A program made the position numbers and the translations under genes. Under the pieces are notes generated by a model that was not told the origin of the DNA, did not search any database, and worked only from the letters and a program-made list of their open reading frames with translations. From Caulobacter sp. (GTDB taxonomy: Bacteria > Pseudomonadota > Alphaproteobacteria > Caulobacterales > Caulobacteraceae): DNA of 64,000 bases. Location: assembly GCA_021741355.1 (NCBI GenBank), contig JAIOXZ010000004.1, forward strand, positions 1-64,000, in the 5' to 3' direction. Below are positions 1 through 9,481 of the stretch, in pieces; the stretch's first letter is position 1; every line of letters starts with the position of its first letter.

Positions 1-34
1 GGGCCGCTCACCGAACAGGTGAGCGGCCCTTTTT
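1..34 (+). terminator. Intrinsic terminator of a gene left of the window
   Basis: A perfect 12-bp stem (GGGCCGCTCACC / GGTGAGCGGCCC) closes a 5-base loop and is followed directly by TTTTT on the plus strand. This is a standard Rho-independent terminator for a plus-strand gene ending before the window. The reverse strand has no matching T-run, so it acts in one direction. Confidence 0.85.
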
Positions 35-43
35 CGTTGCCTT

Positions 44-200
44 CCTCTCCGCGTAGCGGGGAGGGGGACCATGCGGAGCATGGTGGAGGGGCGGCGCCGG
101 GCCGACCGGAGAGACCGGAATTCAGGAGGGGGCCGCCAACACCAGCGCCGCCCCCTCCACCAGCCTCCGGCTGGTCCCCCTCCCCTCTACGAGGGGAGGA
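44..200. repeat. Intergenic inverted-repeat hairpin element
   Basis: A left arm (about 51-100) and a right arm (about 148-199) are imperfect reverse complements. Each arm contains its own small hairpin, for example CTCCCCTC-tac-GAGGGGAG at 180-198, and a CCACCAKNCTCC-like segment. The right arm reaches the stop codon of the sugar dehydrogenase. The layout matches dispersed GC-rich intergenic hairpin repeats of Caulobacterales; related hairpins occur at 2.85-3.08 kb and 8.9-9.4 kb. It may serve as a terminator or mRNA stabiliser, but that is inference. Confidence 0.6.
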
Positions 201-1550
<1,350 letters not shown>

Positions 1551-1625
1551 GACGTTTCCTCGGAGGCGTTTCGCCTGAGGATATGGCGCAAGGCGGTGAG
1601 GGGGCAACGCCCGACGGCCGACCGG

Positions 1626-2381
1626 CTACAGCCGGCCCAGCACATCGGCGAGGATTTCCGGTCCGGTACGGTCACGGGCCGAGGGCGGCGCCGTCTCGTC
1701 GAACACCAGGCTGTGGACCAGCGGCAGCCAGCCGTCGCGCAGGTCGGCCTTCAGCACGGCCAGCGACGGATCGGCCTCCAGCACGATCTTCTCGATGCCC
1801 TCGGTGGTCGGCGCCGCGCAGTTCTCGGCCGGCGAGGACACCAGGTACTCGCGGCAGGACAGCGGCCGGTCGGGATGGATGGAACAGGCCTCGTCTTCCA
1901 GGAACGGGCAGGCGATGCCCAGCCGGAAATAGGCCCGCCCGGTCTCGAACCGTCGCTCGCCGGGATCGGTCAGCTGGTCGAACAGTCCCGCCTCGGCCAC
2001 CGCCGCCACGGCCGCATTGAAGCGCGCCCGGACCGCGCTCTGGCGTGGCTCGGGCAGGGCGCGGACAACGCGCGCTATCGCCCGGGCCTCGGCTGCGGCG
2101 ACGGGCACCAGCTGGCGGCAACAGGCGCCGCAGCCGGCCCGGCAGGACAGGGTGCGCCCGTCCGCGGCCGCCTTCGCCGTCGCCCGTTCGGCCAGCAGGC
2201 TGCTCAGACCCTGGAAGATCGGCAGGATGTCGTCGACCGCGACCGGTCCCGCCGGCACGGTCAGCTCGAACGCGATCGGCTCGCCGCCGATGACCAGCGT
2301 CGCCGCGCCGGTCGCCAGCGGCCCGTCCGCGGGATCGCCCGCAGACAGCCGCACGACCGGGTCGTTTTCGATGTCAGGCAC
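1626..2381 (-). CDS. YkgJ-family cysteine cluster protein
   Basis: A 251-residue protein with a central C80-x3-C84-x2-CC(87-88) cluster and later cysteines at about 158, 166, 176 and 188 (ACPF...CSIHPDRPLSCREY...NC). This pattern defines the YkgJ/CxxCxxCC family, thought to bind zinc or an Fe-S cluster; no reaction is established. The N-terminal ~70 residues are not recognisable. The start is GTG at 2381. It is co-directional with the small exported protein upstream (27-bp gap) and may share its transcript. Confidence 0.8.
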   Translation of the reverse strand: MPDIENDPVVRLSAGDPADGPLATGAATLVIGGEPIAFELTVPAGPVAVDDILPIFQGLSSLLAERATAKAAADGRTLSCRAGCGACCRQLVPVAAAEARAIARVVRALPEPRQSAVRARFNAAVAAVAEAGLFDQLTDPGERRFETGRAYFRLGIACPFLEDEACSIHPDRPLSCREYLVSSPAENCAAPTTEGIEKIVLEADPSLAVLKADLRDGWLPLVHSLVFDETAPPSARDRTGPEILADVLGRL

Positions 2382-2408
2382 GTCGGCGGGTCCCGCCGGG
2401 GCCGGCGC

Positions 2409-2717
2409 CTACCGGCCCGTGGGCGCGGGCTTGGCCGGCAGCTGGCAAACCGGCATGCCGTGCACGTCGATGACCTTGCCGAGCTTGTGCTCGCAGCCCT
2501 TGGCGGTGTTGGTCCGGTCGATCGCATAAGAGCTGACCAGCACGTCGGTCAGTTTGTACTTCATGTACTCGACGGGCTTTTCGCCGGCCTTGCGCACCGT
2601 GGTGGCCGGCGCCCCCGACTCCGGCGCCTTGGGCGCTTCGGCGGCCTGCCCGGCCACGACCAGGATCCCGAGGTCGAAGGCGAGCGCCCCCGCCATGACA
2701 ATGGCTGTCTTCCGCAT
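2409..2717 (-). CDS. Small exported protein of unknown function
   Basis: The 102-residue product has a signal peptide (MRKTAIVMAGALAFDLGILV..GQA) and a short mature part with two cysteines (KGCEHK, MPVCQLP) that could form a disulphide. I do not recognise the family. The ATG at 2717 is preferred over an upstream in-frame start at 2837 because the signal peptide begins there and AGGAT lies just upstream. It may be transcribed together with the YkgJ-family gene downstream. Confidence 0.65.
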   Translation of the reverse strand: MRKTAIVMAGALAFDLGILVVAGQAAEAPKAPESGAPATTVRKAGEKPVEYMKYKLTDVLVSSYAIDRTNTAKGCEHKLGKVIDVHGMPVCQLPAKPAPTGR

Positions 2718-2846
2718 GGCGTGGATCCTGTGGCGGTCAGGGAATTCCCCGCCCGCATGTTGAGAGACCCATGTTAGGCCGTCCGACCCCAATGTCGACC
2801 CATGATCATGGGGGGCTTCCAGACAAAGGAGCGACAACCTGGCGCC

Positions 2847-3076
2847 ACCCTTCCTCTCCCACTTGGGAGAGGGGGACCACCCGAAGGGTGGTGGAGAGGG
2901 AAACGCCGATGATGGCGGCCCTCTGAACCCTTCCCCCTCAATGGGGGAAGGGCAGGGTTGGGGGCGTGTTTCAGGTGTGAGCGCGGTCCAGGATGGCGGC
3001 CTTCACGTGGACCGGAGCCAACCGGCGCCGCCGCAGCACCCCCATCCCCAACCCTTCCCCCATCGAGGGGGAAGGG
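2847..3076. repeat. Cluster of three hairpin repeats in the 2718-3257 intergenic gap
   Basis: Three perfect or near-perfect hairpins lie in the 540-bp gap: CCTCTCCC-actt-GGGAGAGG near 2850, CCCTTCCCCC-tcaat-GGGGGAAGGG at 2928-2952, and the same stem with loop atcga at 3052-3076. The stretch 2873-2903 also repeats the 'ggaccaccc...gggtggtgg' module of the repeat at 44-200. Reading frames across this gap are overlapping and GC-driven, and I see no gene. The gap separates housekeeping-like genes from the lower-GC cassette that begins at 3258. Confidence 0.7.
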
Positions 3077-3257
3077 AGATGTCCCTTCATCTCATGCGGG
3101 TCAGCGTGCCGGACGGGCCAGGTTGTTCAAGGGCAGGCCCTGCGGGCCTGTCGCGCCGCGACGCGAAGCGAAGCGCCCTTGAGCAACCTGACCCGCCCGG
3201 CGAGGATTTTGGGATGGGAAGAAGGGCGGGTGTGGGGCGCAACTGACGTGGCAACAG

Positions 3258-3737
3258 TCAATCTTGAGTTAGAATTTCAGCTGCTTTGACGAGTTGGCCC
3301 CAGCATCCAAAAGCTAGTGCCGTCTGCAAGTTCAAATCGTCATGGGGAATTCCCCAAACTTGAGCATACGCAGGAGCGTTCTTCTTCGGCGTAGACAAAA
3401 TACTAATTTGCAGCCCGCTTGTGTCTACGCCTGTTTTGATGATTTCTCCTACGTTTCCTATCGCAAATGCGCCGCCACTGGTTGGCTTGGCATTGACCTG
3501 TTCTGCGAGGAGAGCGCCAGTTCTCGCGATCTGTACGCTGTCGGCAGCCTCCACATGCTCAACCCAGCTAACTGAAAGAGATGGCTCCGGAGGCGTCAGT
3601 TCGACGCGAAGCCTGAAGGCGGTCGGCATGGGACCAATCGGCTCAAGCGTGTCCGGGTCGTGCCTAATTTTCGTCTTCGATACCCAGCGCATTATTCTAT
3701 GAGCGTGGTCGATGTTTATGTCAGTCAACGTTTGCAA
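3258..3737 (-). CDS. Uncharacterised protein, third gene of the TIGR04255 cassette
   Basis: The 159-residue product has no recognised domain. It contains the segments 'HRIMRWVSKTKIRHDPDTL', 'AFRLR' and 'SLSVSWVEHVE' and ends in a tryptophan-containing helix. It has no signal peptide or membrane segment, so it is probably cytoplasmic. The TTG start at 3737 overlaps the upstream stop by 17 bp; an internal ATG at 3692 (144 residues) is the main alternative. Base composition is clearly lower in GC than the flanks, in line with the two genes upstream. Overlapping ends suggest translational coupling and a joint function. Confidence 0.6.
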   Translation of the reverse strand: MQTLTDINIDHAHRIMRWVSKTKIRHDPDTLEPIGPMPTAFRLRVELTPPEPSLSVSWVEHVEAADSVQIARTGALLAEQVNAKPTSGGAFAIGNVGEIIKTGVDTSGLQISILSTPKKNAPAYAQVWGIPHDDLNLQTALAFGCWGQLVKAAEILTQD

Positions 3738-4404
3738 ACCACCTGCTGGGTGAAAAGCCAGTAATATTCGCCAAAAGGCGGGCTGAAATAGTTTGGCCGC
3801 TAATAGTCTCTAGACTGTCGTAAATGCGCTGGGCTGCTGACCAGCGAATAAAATTATTTGGATAGAATTCTACGAATAGATAAGCTCCATCTGCATCCCA
3901 AGTACAGACGATATTCCCAGCGTCTGAAACACCCAGGCTGGGTCGCTTCAATGGCCTCAAATTCACAATCAAATTTAGGAACGAGCCGTAACTGTTCACG
4001 GTTGGCAGCGCCGCTTCCAAGGGCCATTCGCTTGCATCGAGCATGAAGGCGAGTTGCCGATCCAGCCCCTCTAGCCAGTCACTGTCCAAGTACATGGCTA
4101 CCTGGGAGGTTCTCAACCTCAGCCCCATTAAGCACTCGCTTGCCCTCCGAGCGATCGATTTGGGCGGAGAAAAGCGCGATACTCCAAGTTTTATTTGCGG
4201 GCGGCTCCGGCGGACCTTTCTGTTTGCTCGCACAGGGGGCGGAGGGGCGTGTAGAATGTGGTCAAACGTTGTGGGTCGCGCCAAAATGCTGGGCGGAAGC
4301 TTTAGGCGCTCTCGGAGTTCTTGGGCCTCTCCACTGTGCCCCATCGATGGTGGAAGAGGCGGCGTGCGTGGCCGTTCAAGCGTTGCGGTACTAAGCACGA
4401 CCAA
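3721..4404 (-). CDS. Uncharacterised protein, second gene of the TIGR04255 cassette
   Basis: The 227-residue protein has an arginine-rich N-terminal third (RANRKVRRSRPQIKL) and a globular C-terminal part ending 'AQRIYDSLETISGQTISARLLAN'. No known domain is recognised and there is no signal peptide. The start is TTG at 4404 or GTG at 4398; both overlap the stop of the TIGR04255-like gene at 4391-4393. The stop (TGA at 3721) overlaps the third gene. The region is lower in GC than the neighbouring chromosome, which suggests acquisition as one cassette. Confidence 0.6.
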   Translation of the reverse strand: MVVLSTATLERPRTPPLPPSMGHSGEAQELRERLKLPPSILARPTTFDHILHAPPPPVRANRKVRRSRPQIKLGVSRFSPPKSIARRASECLMGLRLRTSQVAMYLDSDWLEGLDRQLAFMLDASEWPLEAALPTVNSYGSFLNLIVNLRPLKRPSLGVSDAGNIVCTWDADGAYLFVEFYPNNFIRWSAAQRIYDSLETISGQTISARLLANITGFSPSRWFANVD

Positions 4405-5134
4405 ACATCTCCCGCGATCGCTCAGTTATGCAAGCTTCGAACACATCATTTTTGTATCCGCGCATTCTATCGACAAGATCCCAAACTGATCCTTGGCTTA
4501 GACTGTGCGGGTGGAGAGAAAAGACGTCAATGTCGAGAACAATACCGTTATGACGGGCAAGGGGGGATTCGGTCGAAGAAGACGAAATGCGGACACGACA
4601 CTCTTCGCCATTTCCTATGTCGGCCATCATCGAAACCAAGAACTCAAGAGAGGGGTTGAGCGGGGGCTGGGGAGCGTCGTACGTGAAAGTTAGGTAGTCC
4701 TCGATCTGTAATTTCCCAGAAGCTGGCCACGGAACATCGATCCGATTGACGTACCGTATTCCAATTCTGGCAATGCTGCCTCGGGGTGCCGCGGCGCTGC
4801 TGAATGCTTCCCAACCTTCCTTCGCAAGGGAGACGAGGTCGCCCCAGCCGCCATAGGGCGCGAGGATGGCCGCGGCGAAGAGGTTCCGCTTGAGTGTGAT
4901 TGTCTCGCCCCGACTCAAAAGGCGGAAACCCGTAGATTCACTGCTCACGTTCACGGTGCCTTGATCGGCATCGACATGAACATTGAAATTCTCTTCGTCG
5001 ATAACGGACGGAAGACGCTTGCTCAATAGCGCCTTAGTGCGCTCCAGCGCAGCTGCAGTTACGACTTCCGATAGCTGAAACTCGATAACCGCTTCGACAA
5101 TCGGTGGCTTTCTATACAACCGCACCCCGCCCAA
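4391..5134 (-). CDS. TIGR04255-like sporadically distributed protein
   Basis: The 247-residue protein starts 'YRKPPIVEAVIEFQL' and carries 'FRLLSRGETITLKRNLFAAAILAPYGGWGDLV' and 'IGIRYVNRIDVPW'. This pattern is typical of the TIGR04255 family: a P-P-[IL]-x-E-[AV] N-terminus and a 'RyiNrId' core. The family's function is unknown. It is the first of three overlapping genes, all lower in GC than the flanks. No membrane segment or signal peptide is seen. Family assignment rests on remembered motifs; a profile search would settle it. Confidence 0.7.
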   Translation of the reverse strand: MGGVRLYRKPPIVEAVIEFQLSEVVTAAALERTKALLSKRLPSVIDEENFNVHVDADQGTVNVSSESTGFRLLSRGETITLKRNLFAAAILAPYGGWGDLVSLAKEGWEAFSSAAAPRGSIARIGIRYVNRIDVPWPASGKLQIEDYLTFTYDAPQPPLNPSLEFLVSMMADIGNGEECRVRISSSSTESPLARHNGIVLDIDVFSLHPHSLSQGSVWDLVDRMRGYKNDVFEACITERSREMFGRA

Positions 5135-5203
5135 ACTGTTGTTGCTGGCTAAAATAGCCTAGCGGCGGGCAACAGACCATCCTCTTCGTTGTCTGGACGA
5201 TCA

Positions 5204-5659
5204 TCACACCGCCATCACCACCGTATTCTTCACCTCCTCCAGCACCGCATACGTCCTTGTCTCGCGCACCCCCGGCAGGTCCACCAGCGTGCCGCCCAGG
5301 AACGCGCGGTACGCCGTCATGTCCTCGACCCGCGCCTTGATCAGGTAGTCGAAGCCGCCGGCCACCATGTGGCACTCCAAAATCTCCGGCGCCCGCCGCA
5401 CGGCCGCGGCGAACTGGTCGAAGGTTTCGGCCGTGGTGCGGTCCAGCTGGATCTCGACGAAGATCAGCAGGGCGCGGTCCATCATCGCCGGGTCGAGCAG
5501 GGCGGCGAAGCCGGTGATGTAGCCGCGCTCGCGCAGGCGGCGGAACCGTTCGTGGCAGGCGGCGGGGCTGAGGCCGACCTGCTGGGCCAGGTCCTGGTTG
5601 GTGATCCGGCCGTCGGTCTGCAGCACCCGCAGGATGCGGCGGTCGATCTCGTCGAGCAT
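5204..5659 (-). CDS. putR: Lrp/AsnC-family regulator, probable proline-responsive activator of putA
   Basis: The 151-residue protein has an N-terminal winged helix ('LDEIDRRILRVLQTDGRITNQDLAQQVGLSPAACHERFRRLRE') and a C-terminal RAM ligand-binding domain ('ECHMVAGGFDYLIKARV'). It is divergent from putA with 124 bp between the start codons. This is the classic arrangement in alphaproteobacteria where PutR activates putA in response to proline. PutA here has no N-terminal ribbon-helix-helix domain, so it cannot repress itself, which supports this regulator's role. The start at 5659 fits the family length; a longer frame to 5761 would run across the promoter. Confidence 0.85.
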   Translation of the reverse strand: MLDEIDRRILRVLQTDGRITNQDLAQQVGLSPAACHERFRRLRERGYITGFAALLDPAMMDRALLIFVEIQLDRTTAETFDQFAAAVRRAPEILECHMVAGGFDYLIKARVEDMTAYRAFLGGTLVDLPGVRETRTYAVLEEVKNTVVMAV

Positions 5660-5783
5660 GGTGAAGACCCTTCGGCGCGAACATCGGTATCGGTGAAAAC
5701 CTACGGTCAGGTCCGTGACAAGCCAAGCACATTCGCCGCGATCCGGGGTATCACCGATCATCCTTCGTCAACCTGTGTAGCCC

Positions 5784-8700
5784 ATGTCCGACCGACCGAC
5801 TCTCGCGGCCGCCCGCGCCGCCATCGCGCCGCTCTATCGCGCGCCGGAGCCCGAGCGGCTGGCCGCCCTGGTCCCCGCCGCGACGCTGACCGCCGCCGAA
5901 CGCGCGGCGGTCGAGGCCCAGGCGAAGGTCCTGCTCGCCGACCTGCGCAAGGCCGGGTCCGACGGCTGGGTCGAGCGGTTCCTGCAGGAATACAGCCTGA
6001 CCACCGACGAGGGCGTGGCCCTGCTGTCGCTGGCCGAGGCCTATCTGCGGGTGCCCGATCCGCTGACCGCCGCCGAGCTGGTGCGCGACAAGCTGGGCCG
6101 CGCCGACTGGGCCGCGCACGCCGGCCAGTCCGGCTCGGTGCTGGTCAACAGCGCGACGCTGGGCCTCATCCTCGCCCGCGGGCTGATGGACGACGAGGCC
6201 GGGACCCTGACCAAACTGGTCGGCCGGCTGGGCGAGCCGGCGATCCTCAAGGCCGTGGCGGCGGCGATGCAGATGATGGGCGAGGCCTTCGTGCTCGGCC
6301 GGACCATCACCGAGGCGCTGAAGCGCGCCGACCGGGGCGGGGCCGCCGCCTTCCGCCACAGCTTCGACATGCTGGGCGAGGGCGCCCGCACGATGGAGGA
6401 CGCGGACGGCTATCTGCAGGCCTATCTCGACGCGATCGCGGCGGTCGGCCGGGTGGCCGGGTTCAAGGGCGAGATGGCCGCGCGCGACAGCGTCTCGGTC
6501 AAGCTCTCGGCGATCCACCCGCGCTACGAGACGGCCAAGGACGCGTCCTGCGTCGCCGAGCTGATCGACCGCACGCTGCAGCTGGCGCTGGCGGCGCTGG
6601 AGCACGGCATCGGCCTGACCATCGACGCCGAGGAGGCCGAGCGGCTGGAGATGAGCCTCGACATCATCGAGGCCCTCGCCCGCGCGCCGGAGCTCAAGGG
6701 CTGGGATGGCCTGGGCATGGCGATCCAGGCCTATCAGCGCCGCGCGCCGGCGGTCATCGCCTGGGCCGACGCGCTGGGCCGCGAGACCGGCCGCAAGCTG
6801 ACCGTGCGCCTGGTCAAGGGCGCCTACTGGGACAGCGAGATCAAGCGCGGCCAGGAGCGGGGCCTGCCCGACTATCCGGTGTTCACCCGCAAGGCGGCGA
6901 CCGACGTCTCCTACCTCGCCTGCGCCCGGGCGATGCTCGATGCGCCGGGGATCTATCCGGCCTTCGCCACCCACAACGGTCTGACCGTCGCGACCATCCT
7001 GCAGTGGGCCGGCGCGCGGCGGGACTTCGAGTTCCAGCGCCTGCACGGCATGGGCGGCGGCCTCTATGAGCGGCTCATGCAGGAAAAGGGCGTCGCGGCG
7101 CGGGTCTATGCGCCGGTCGGCGGCTATCGCGACCTGCTGGCCTACCTCGTCCGCCGCCTGCTCGAGAACGGCGCCAACACCAGCTTCGTCCACCAGATCG
7201 CCGACGAAAGCATCAGCGACGAAGAGCTGCTCGCCGACCCCGTCGCCATCGTCGAGGCCGCCGGCCTCCAACCCCACAGCCGGATCGCCAACCCCATGGA
7301 CCTCTACGCCCCCGAACGCCGCAACTCCGCCGGCCTGGACCTCACCGACCGCGCCGTGCTGGACGGTCTGGTGGCCGAGATGGGCAAGACCTGGGCGGTC
7401 AAACAGGCCGCCGCGCCGCTGATAGGCGGCAAGGCGGTCACGGGCGTTGCGAAGCCGGTCACCGATCCTGCTGACCACAGCCGCGTCGTGGGCGAGGTCG
7501 TCGAGGCCTCCGTCGCCGACGTCTCGCGCGCCATCGGCCTTGCCGCCGCCGCCCAGCACGCCTGGGCCGCCCGCCCGGTCGCCGAGCGCGCCGCCGTCCT
7601 CGACCGCATGGCCGACCTGATGGAGCGCGACCGCGTGCGCCTGATGGCGCTGGCCGTGCGCGAAGCCGGCAAGACCATCCCCGACGCGCTGGGCGAAGTG
7701 CGCGAGGCCGTCGACTTCTGCCGCTACTACGCCGCCCGCGCCCGCGAGACCTTCCTGCCGGTGACCCTGCCGGGACCGACGGGCGAGACCAACGAGCTGA
7801 CGCTCAGCGGCCGGGGCGTCTTCGCCTGCGTCAGTCCGTGGAACTTCCCGCTGGCCATCTTCCTCGGCCAGGTCTCGGCGGCGCTCGTCGCCGGCAACGC
7901 GGTGGTGGCCAAGCCCGCGCCGCAGACGCCGCTGATCGCCCATGCGGCGGTAGAGCTGCTGCTGGAAGCGGGCGTGCCCGCCGACGTCATCGCGCTGGTT
8001 CCCGGCGGCCCGGACGTCGGCCAGGCCCTGACCGCCGACCCGCGCGTGATGGGCGTCTGTTTCACCGGCTCGACGGCCACCGCCCGCCGCATCGCCCGCA
8101 CCCTGCTGGACGACGAAAGCCGCCCGCTGGTGCCGCTGATCGCCGAGACGGGCGGCCTGAACGCGATGATCGTCGACTCCACGGCCCTGCCCGAGCAGGT
8201 CGTGAATGACGTGATCATCTCGGCCTTCCAGAGCGCCGGCCAGCGCTGCTCGGCCCTGCGCCTGCTCTGCGTGCAGGAGGATATCGCCGACAAGGTGCTG
8301 GAGATGCTCGGCGGCGCCATGGCCGAGCTGGTCATCGGCGACCCGGCCCGTCCGGACACCGACGTCGGCCCGGTGATCGACGCCCAGGCGCGTGACGGCC
8401 TGATGGCCTGGATCGACGCCCAGCGGCCGCATGTGATTCACCAGCTGGCCCTGCCGGAAGGGACGCAAGGCGGGACCTTCGTGCCGCCGACCGTGATCCG
8501 GCTGGACAAGGTCGAGGACCTGACCCGCGAGGTGTTCGGCCCGGTCCTGCATGTGGTGACGTGGAAGGGCGGCGACCTCGACGGCCTGCTCGCCCGCATC
8601 AACGCCAGCGGCTACGGCCTGACCATGGGCCTGCACAGCCGCATCGGCGAGACGGCGGACCGGGTGAGGGCGGCGGCGAAGGTCGGCAACCTCTATGTGA

Positions 8701-8879
8701 ACCGCTCGATGATCGGCGCGGTCGTCGGCGTCCAGCCCTTCGGCGGCGAAGGCCTCAGCGGCACCGGCCCGAAAGCCGGCGGCCCGCACTACCTGGCCCG
8801 CTTCGCCGTCGAACGCACCGTCTCGATCGACACCACCTCCGCCGGCGGCAACGCGACCCTGCTGAGCCTGGAGGACTGA
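5784..8879 (+). CDS. putA: Bifunctional proline dehydrogenase / glutamate semialdehyde dehydrogenase PutA
   Basis: The 1031-residue enzyme converts proline to glutamate by FAD-dependent proline dehydrogenase (about residues 60-480, with 'SVKLSAIHPRYE', 'RLVKGAYWDSEIKRGQ', 'FATHN') and an NAD-dependent aldehyde dehydrogenase (about 510-1010) with catalytic Cys822 in 'SAGQRCSALR'. The length matches short PutA proteins that lack the DNA-binding domain and the C-terminal extension. The ATG at 5784 has no strong Shine-Dalgarno but matches the family start ('MSDRPTLAAARAAIAPLYR'). It is divergent from putR, which probably controls it. Confidence 0.97.
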   Translation: MSDRPTLAAARAAIAPLYRAPEPERLAALVPAATLTAAERAAVEAQAKVLLADLRKAGSDGWVERFLQEYSLTTDEGVALLSLAEAYLRVPDPLTAAELVRDKLGRADWAAHAGQSGSVLVNSATLGLILARGLMDDEAGTLTKLVGRLGEPAILKAVAAAMQMMGEAFVLGRTITEALKRADRGGAAAFRHSFDMLGEGARTMEDADGYLQAYLDAIAAVGRVAGFKGEMAARDSVSVKLSAIHPRYETAKDASCVAELIDRTLQLALAALEHGIGLTIDAEEAERLEMSLDIIEALARAPELKGWDGLGMAIQAYQRRAPAVIAWADALGRETGRKLTVRLVKGAYWDSEIKRGQERGLPDYPVFTRKAATDVSYLACARAMLDAPGIYPAFATHNGLTVATILQWAGARRDFEFQRLHGMGGGLYERLMQEKGVAARVYAPVGGYRDLLAYLVRRLLENGANTSFVHQIADESISDEELLADPVAIVEAAGLQPHSRIANPMDLYAPERRNSAGLDLTDRAVLDGLVAEMGKTWAVKQAAAPLIGGKAVTGVAKPVTDPADHSRVVGEVVEASVADVSRAIGLAAAAQHAWAARPVAERAAVLDRMADLMERDRVRLMALAVREAGKTIPDALGEVREAVDFCRYYAARARETFLPVTLPGPTGETNELTLSGRGVFACVSPWNFPLAIFLGQVSAALVAGNAVVAKPAPQTPLIAHAAVELLLEAGVPADVIALVPGGPDVGQALTADPRVMGVCFTGSTATARRIARTLLDDESRPLVPLIAETGGLNAMIVDSTALPEQVVNDVIISAFQSAGQRCSALRLLCVQEDIADKVLEMLGGAMAELVIGDPARPDTDVGPVIDAQARDGLMAWIDAQRPHVIHQLALPEGTQGGTFVPPTVIRLDKVEDLTREVFGPVLHVVTWKGGDLDGLLARINASGYGLTMGLHSRIGETADRVRAAAKVGNLYVNRSMIGAVVGVQPFGGEGLSGTGPKAGGPHYLARFAVERTVSIDTTSAGGNATLLSLED

Positions 8880-8883
8880 CTCT

Positions 8884-8939
8884 GTTCCTTCTCCCCTCGC
8901 GGGAGAAGGTGGCCCGCGAAGCGGGTCGGATGAGGGGGC
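8884..8939. repeat. Left hairpin repeat flanking the DUF559 gene
   Basis: Two hairpins are adjacent: CCTTCTCCC-ctcgc-GGGAGAAGG and GGCCCGC-gaa-GCGGGTC, followed by 'ggatgaggggg'. The same modules appear in inverted order and orientation at 9362-9418, enclosing the DUF559 gene. It lies directly after the putA stop and may terminate that gene. Confidence 0.75.
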
Positions 8940-8941
8940 TC

Positions 8942-9298
8942 TCAGATCCGACGGTCGGGCGGCACGGCGACGGCGGCCAGGATCGCGTCCAGCACGCGCT
9001 CTGGCCAGTCCTCGATCTCCTTGTTGGCGAAGCGTAGCACCCGGAAGTTCTGAGCCTTCAGCCAGGCGTCTCGCGCGGCGTCCCCGACCTCATCATGGAA
9101 CGGCCCGTCAGCCTCGACGACAAGCCGGTGACGAAGACACACGAAATCGACGACGTAGCGGCCAATCGGAACCTGTCTTCGGAATTTCATACTGTTCAGC
9201 CTGCGGTCGCGGAGCATTTTCCACAGCGCGCGCTCGTTCAGGGTTGGCGCGCGGCGCATTTGTCTTGCCAGATTGAGCTTGGGCGAATTGCTCGGCAT
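8942..9298 (-). CDS. DUF559 endonuclease-like protein
   Basis: The 118-residue protein matches DUF559: an N-terminal 'ARQMRRAPTLNERALWKMLRDRRL', then 'FRRQVPIGRYVVDFVCLRHRLVVEADG', then 'DAWLKAQNFRVLRFANKEI'. The core resembles the Vsr/PD-(D/E)XK nuclease fold, with D in 'VVDFVC' and E-x-D in 'VVEADG' as likely metal ligands. Activity is not established for the family. The start is the ATG at 9298 or an in-frame ATG at 9325. The gene sits between inverted hairpin repeats at 8884-8939 and 9362-9418, which suggests the repeats and gene form one unit. Confidence 0.85.
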   Translation of the reverse strand: MPSNSPKLNLARQMRRAPTLNERALWKMLRDRRLNSMKFRRQVPIGRYVVDFVCLRHRLVVEADGPFHDEVGDAARDAWLKAQNFRVLRFANKEIEDWPERVLDAILAAVAVPPDRRI

Positions 9299-9361
9299 GC
9301 GATTAATATAGTCAGACTCCCGCATTTGGGGAAGCGTCTACTGGCGAAGAGCGCCGGTGCG

Positions 9362-9418
9362 ACCCCTCATCCGTCGGCTTCGCCGACACCTTCTCCCGCA
9401 AGGGGAGAAGGAAGCAGC
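9362..9418. repeat. Right hairpin repeat flanking the DUF559 gene
   Basis: This is the inverted counterpart of 8884-8939: 'cccctcatccg', then GTCGGC-ttc-GCCGAC, then CCTTCTCCC-gcaa-GGGGAGAAGG. The outer CCTTCTCCC hairpin lies farthest from the gene on both sides, so the pair forms a symmetrical frame around it. Confidence 0.75.
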
Positions 9419-9422
9419 ATAC

Positions 9423-9455
9423 GAAAACGCCCCCGGAGATGGCTCTCCGGGGGCG
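9423..9455 (-). terminator. Terminator of the RcnB-like gene
   Basis: Read on the minus strand, an 11-12 bp GC stem (CGCCCCCGGAGA / TCTCCGGGGGCG) is followed by TTTT. It lies 27 bp past the stop of the RcnB-like gene. Confidence 0.8.
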
Positions 9456-9481
9456 TCGTCACAGCAGGTTCGGGGGGAAAC

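Noticed and set aside
5751-8789. 1012-codon open frame antisense to putA
   Set aside because: It is the mirror of a high-GC gene with third-position GC bias; its product is low-complexity Arg/Gly/Ala/His sequence without domains, while putA is unambiguous.
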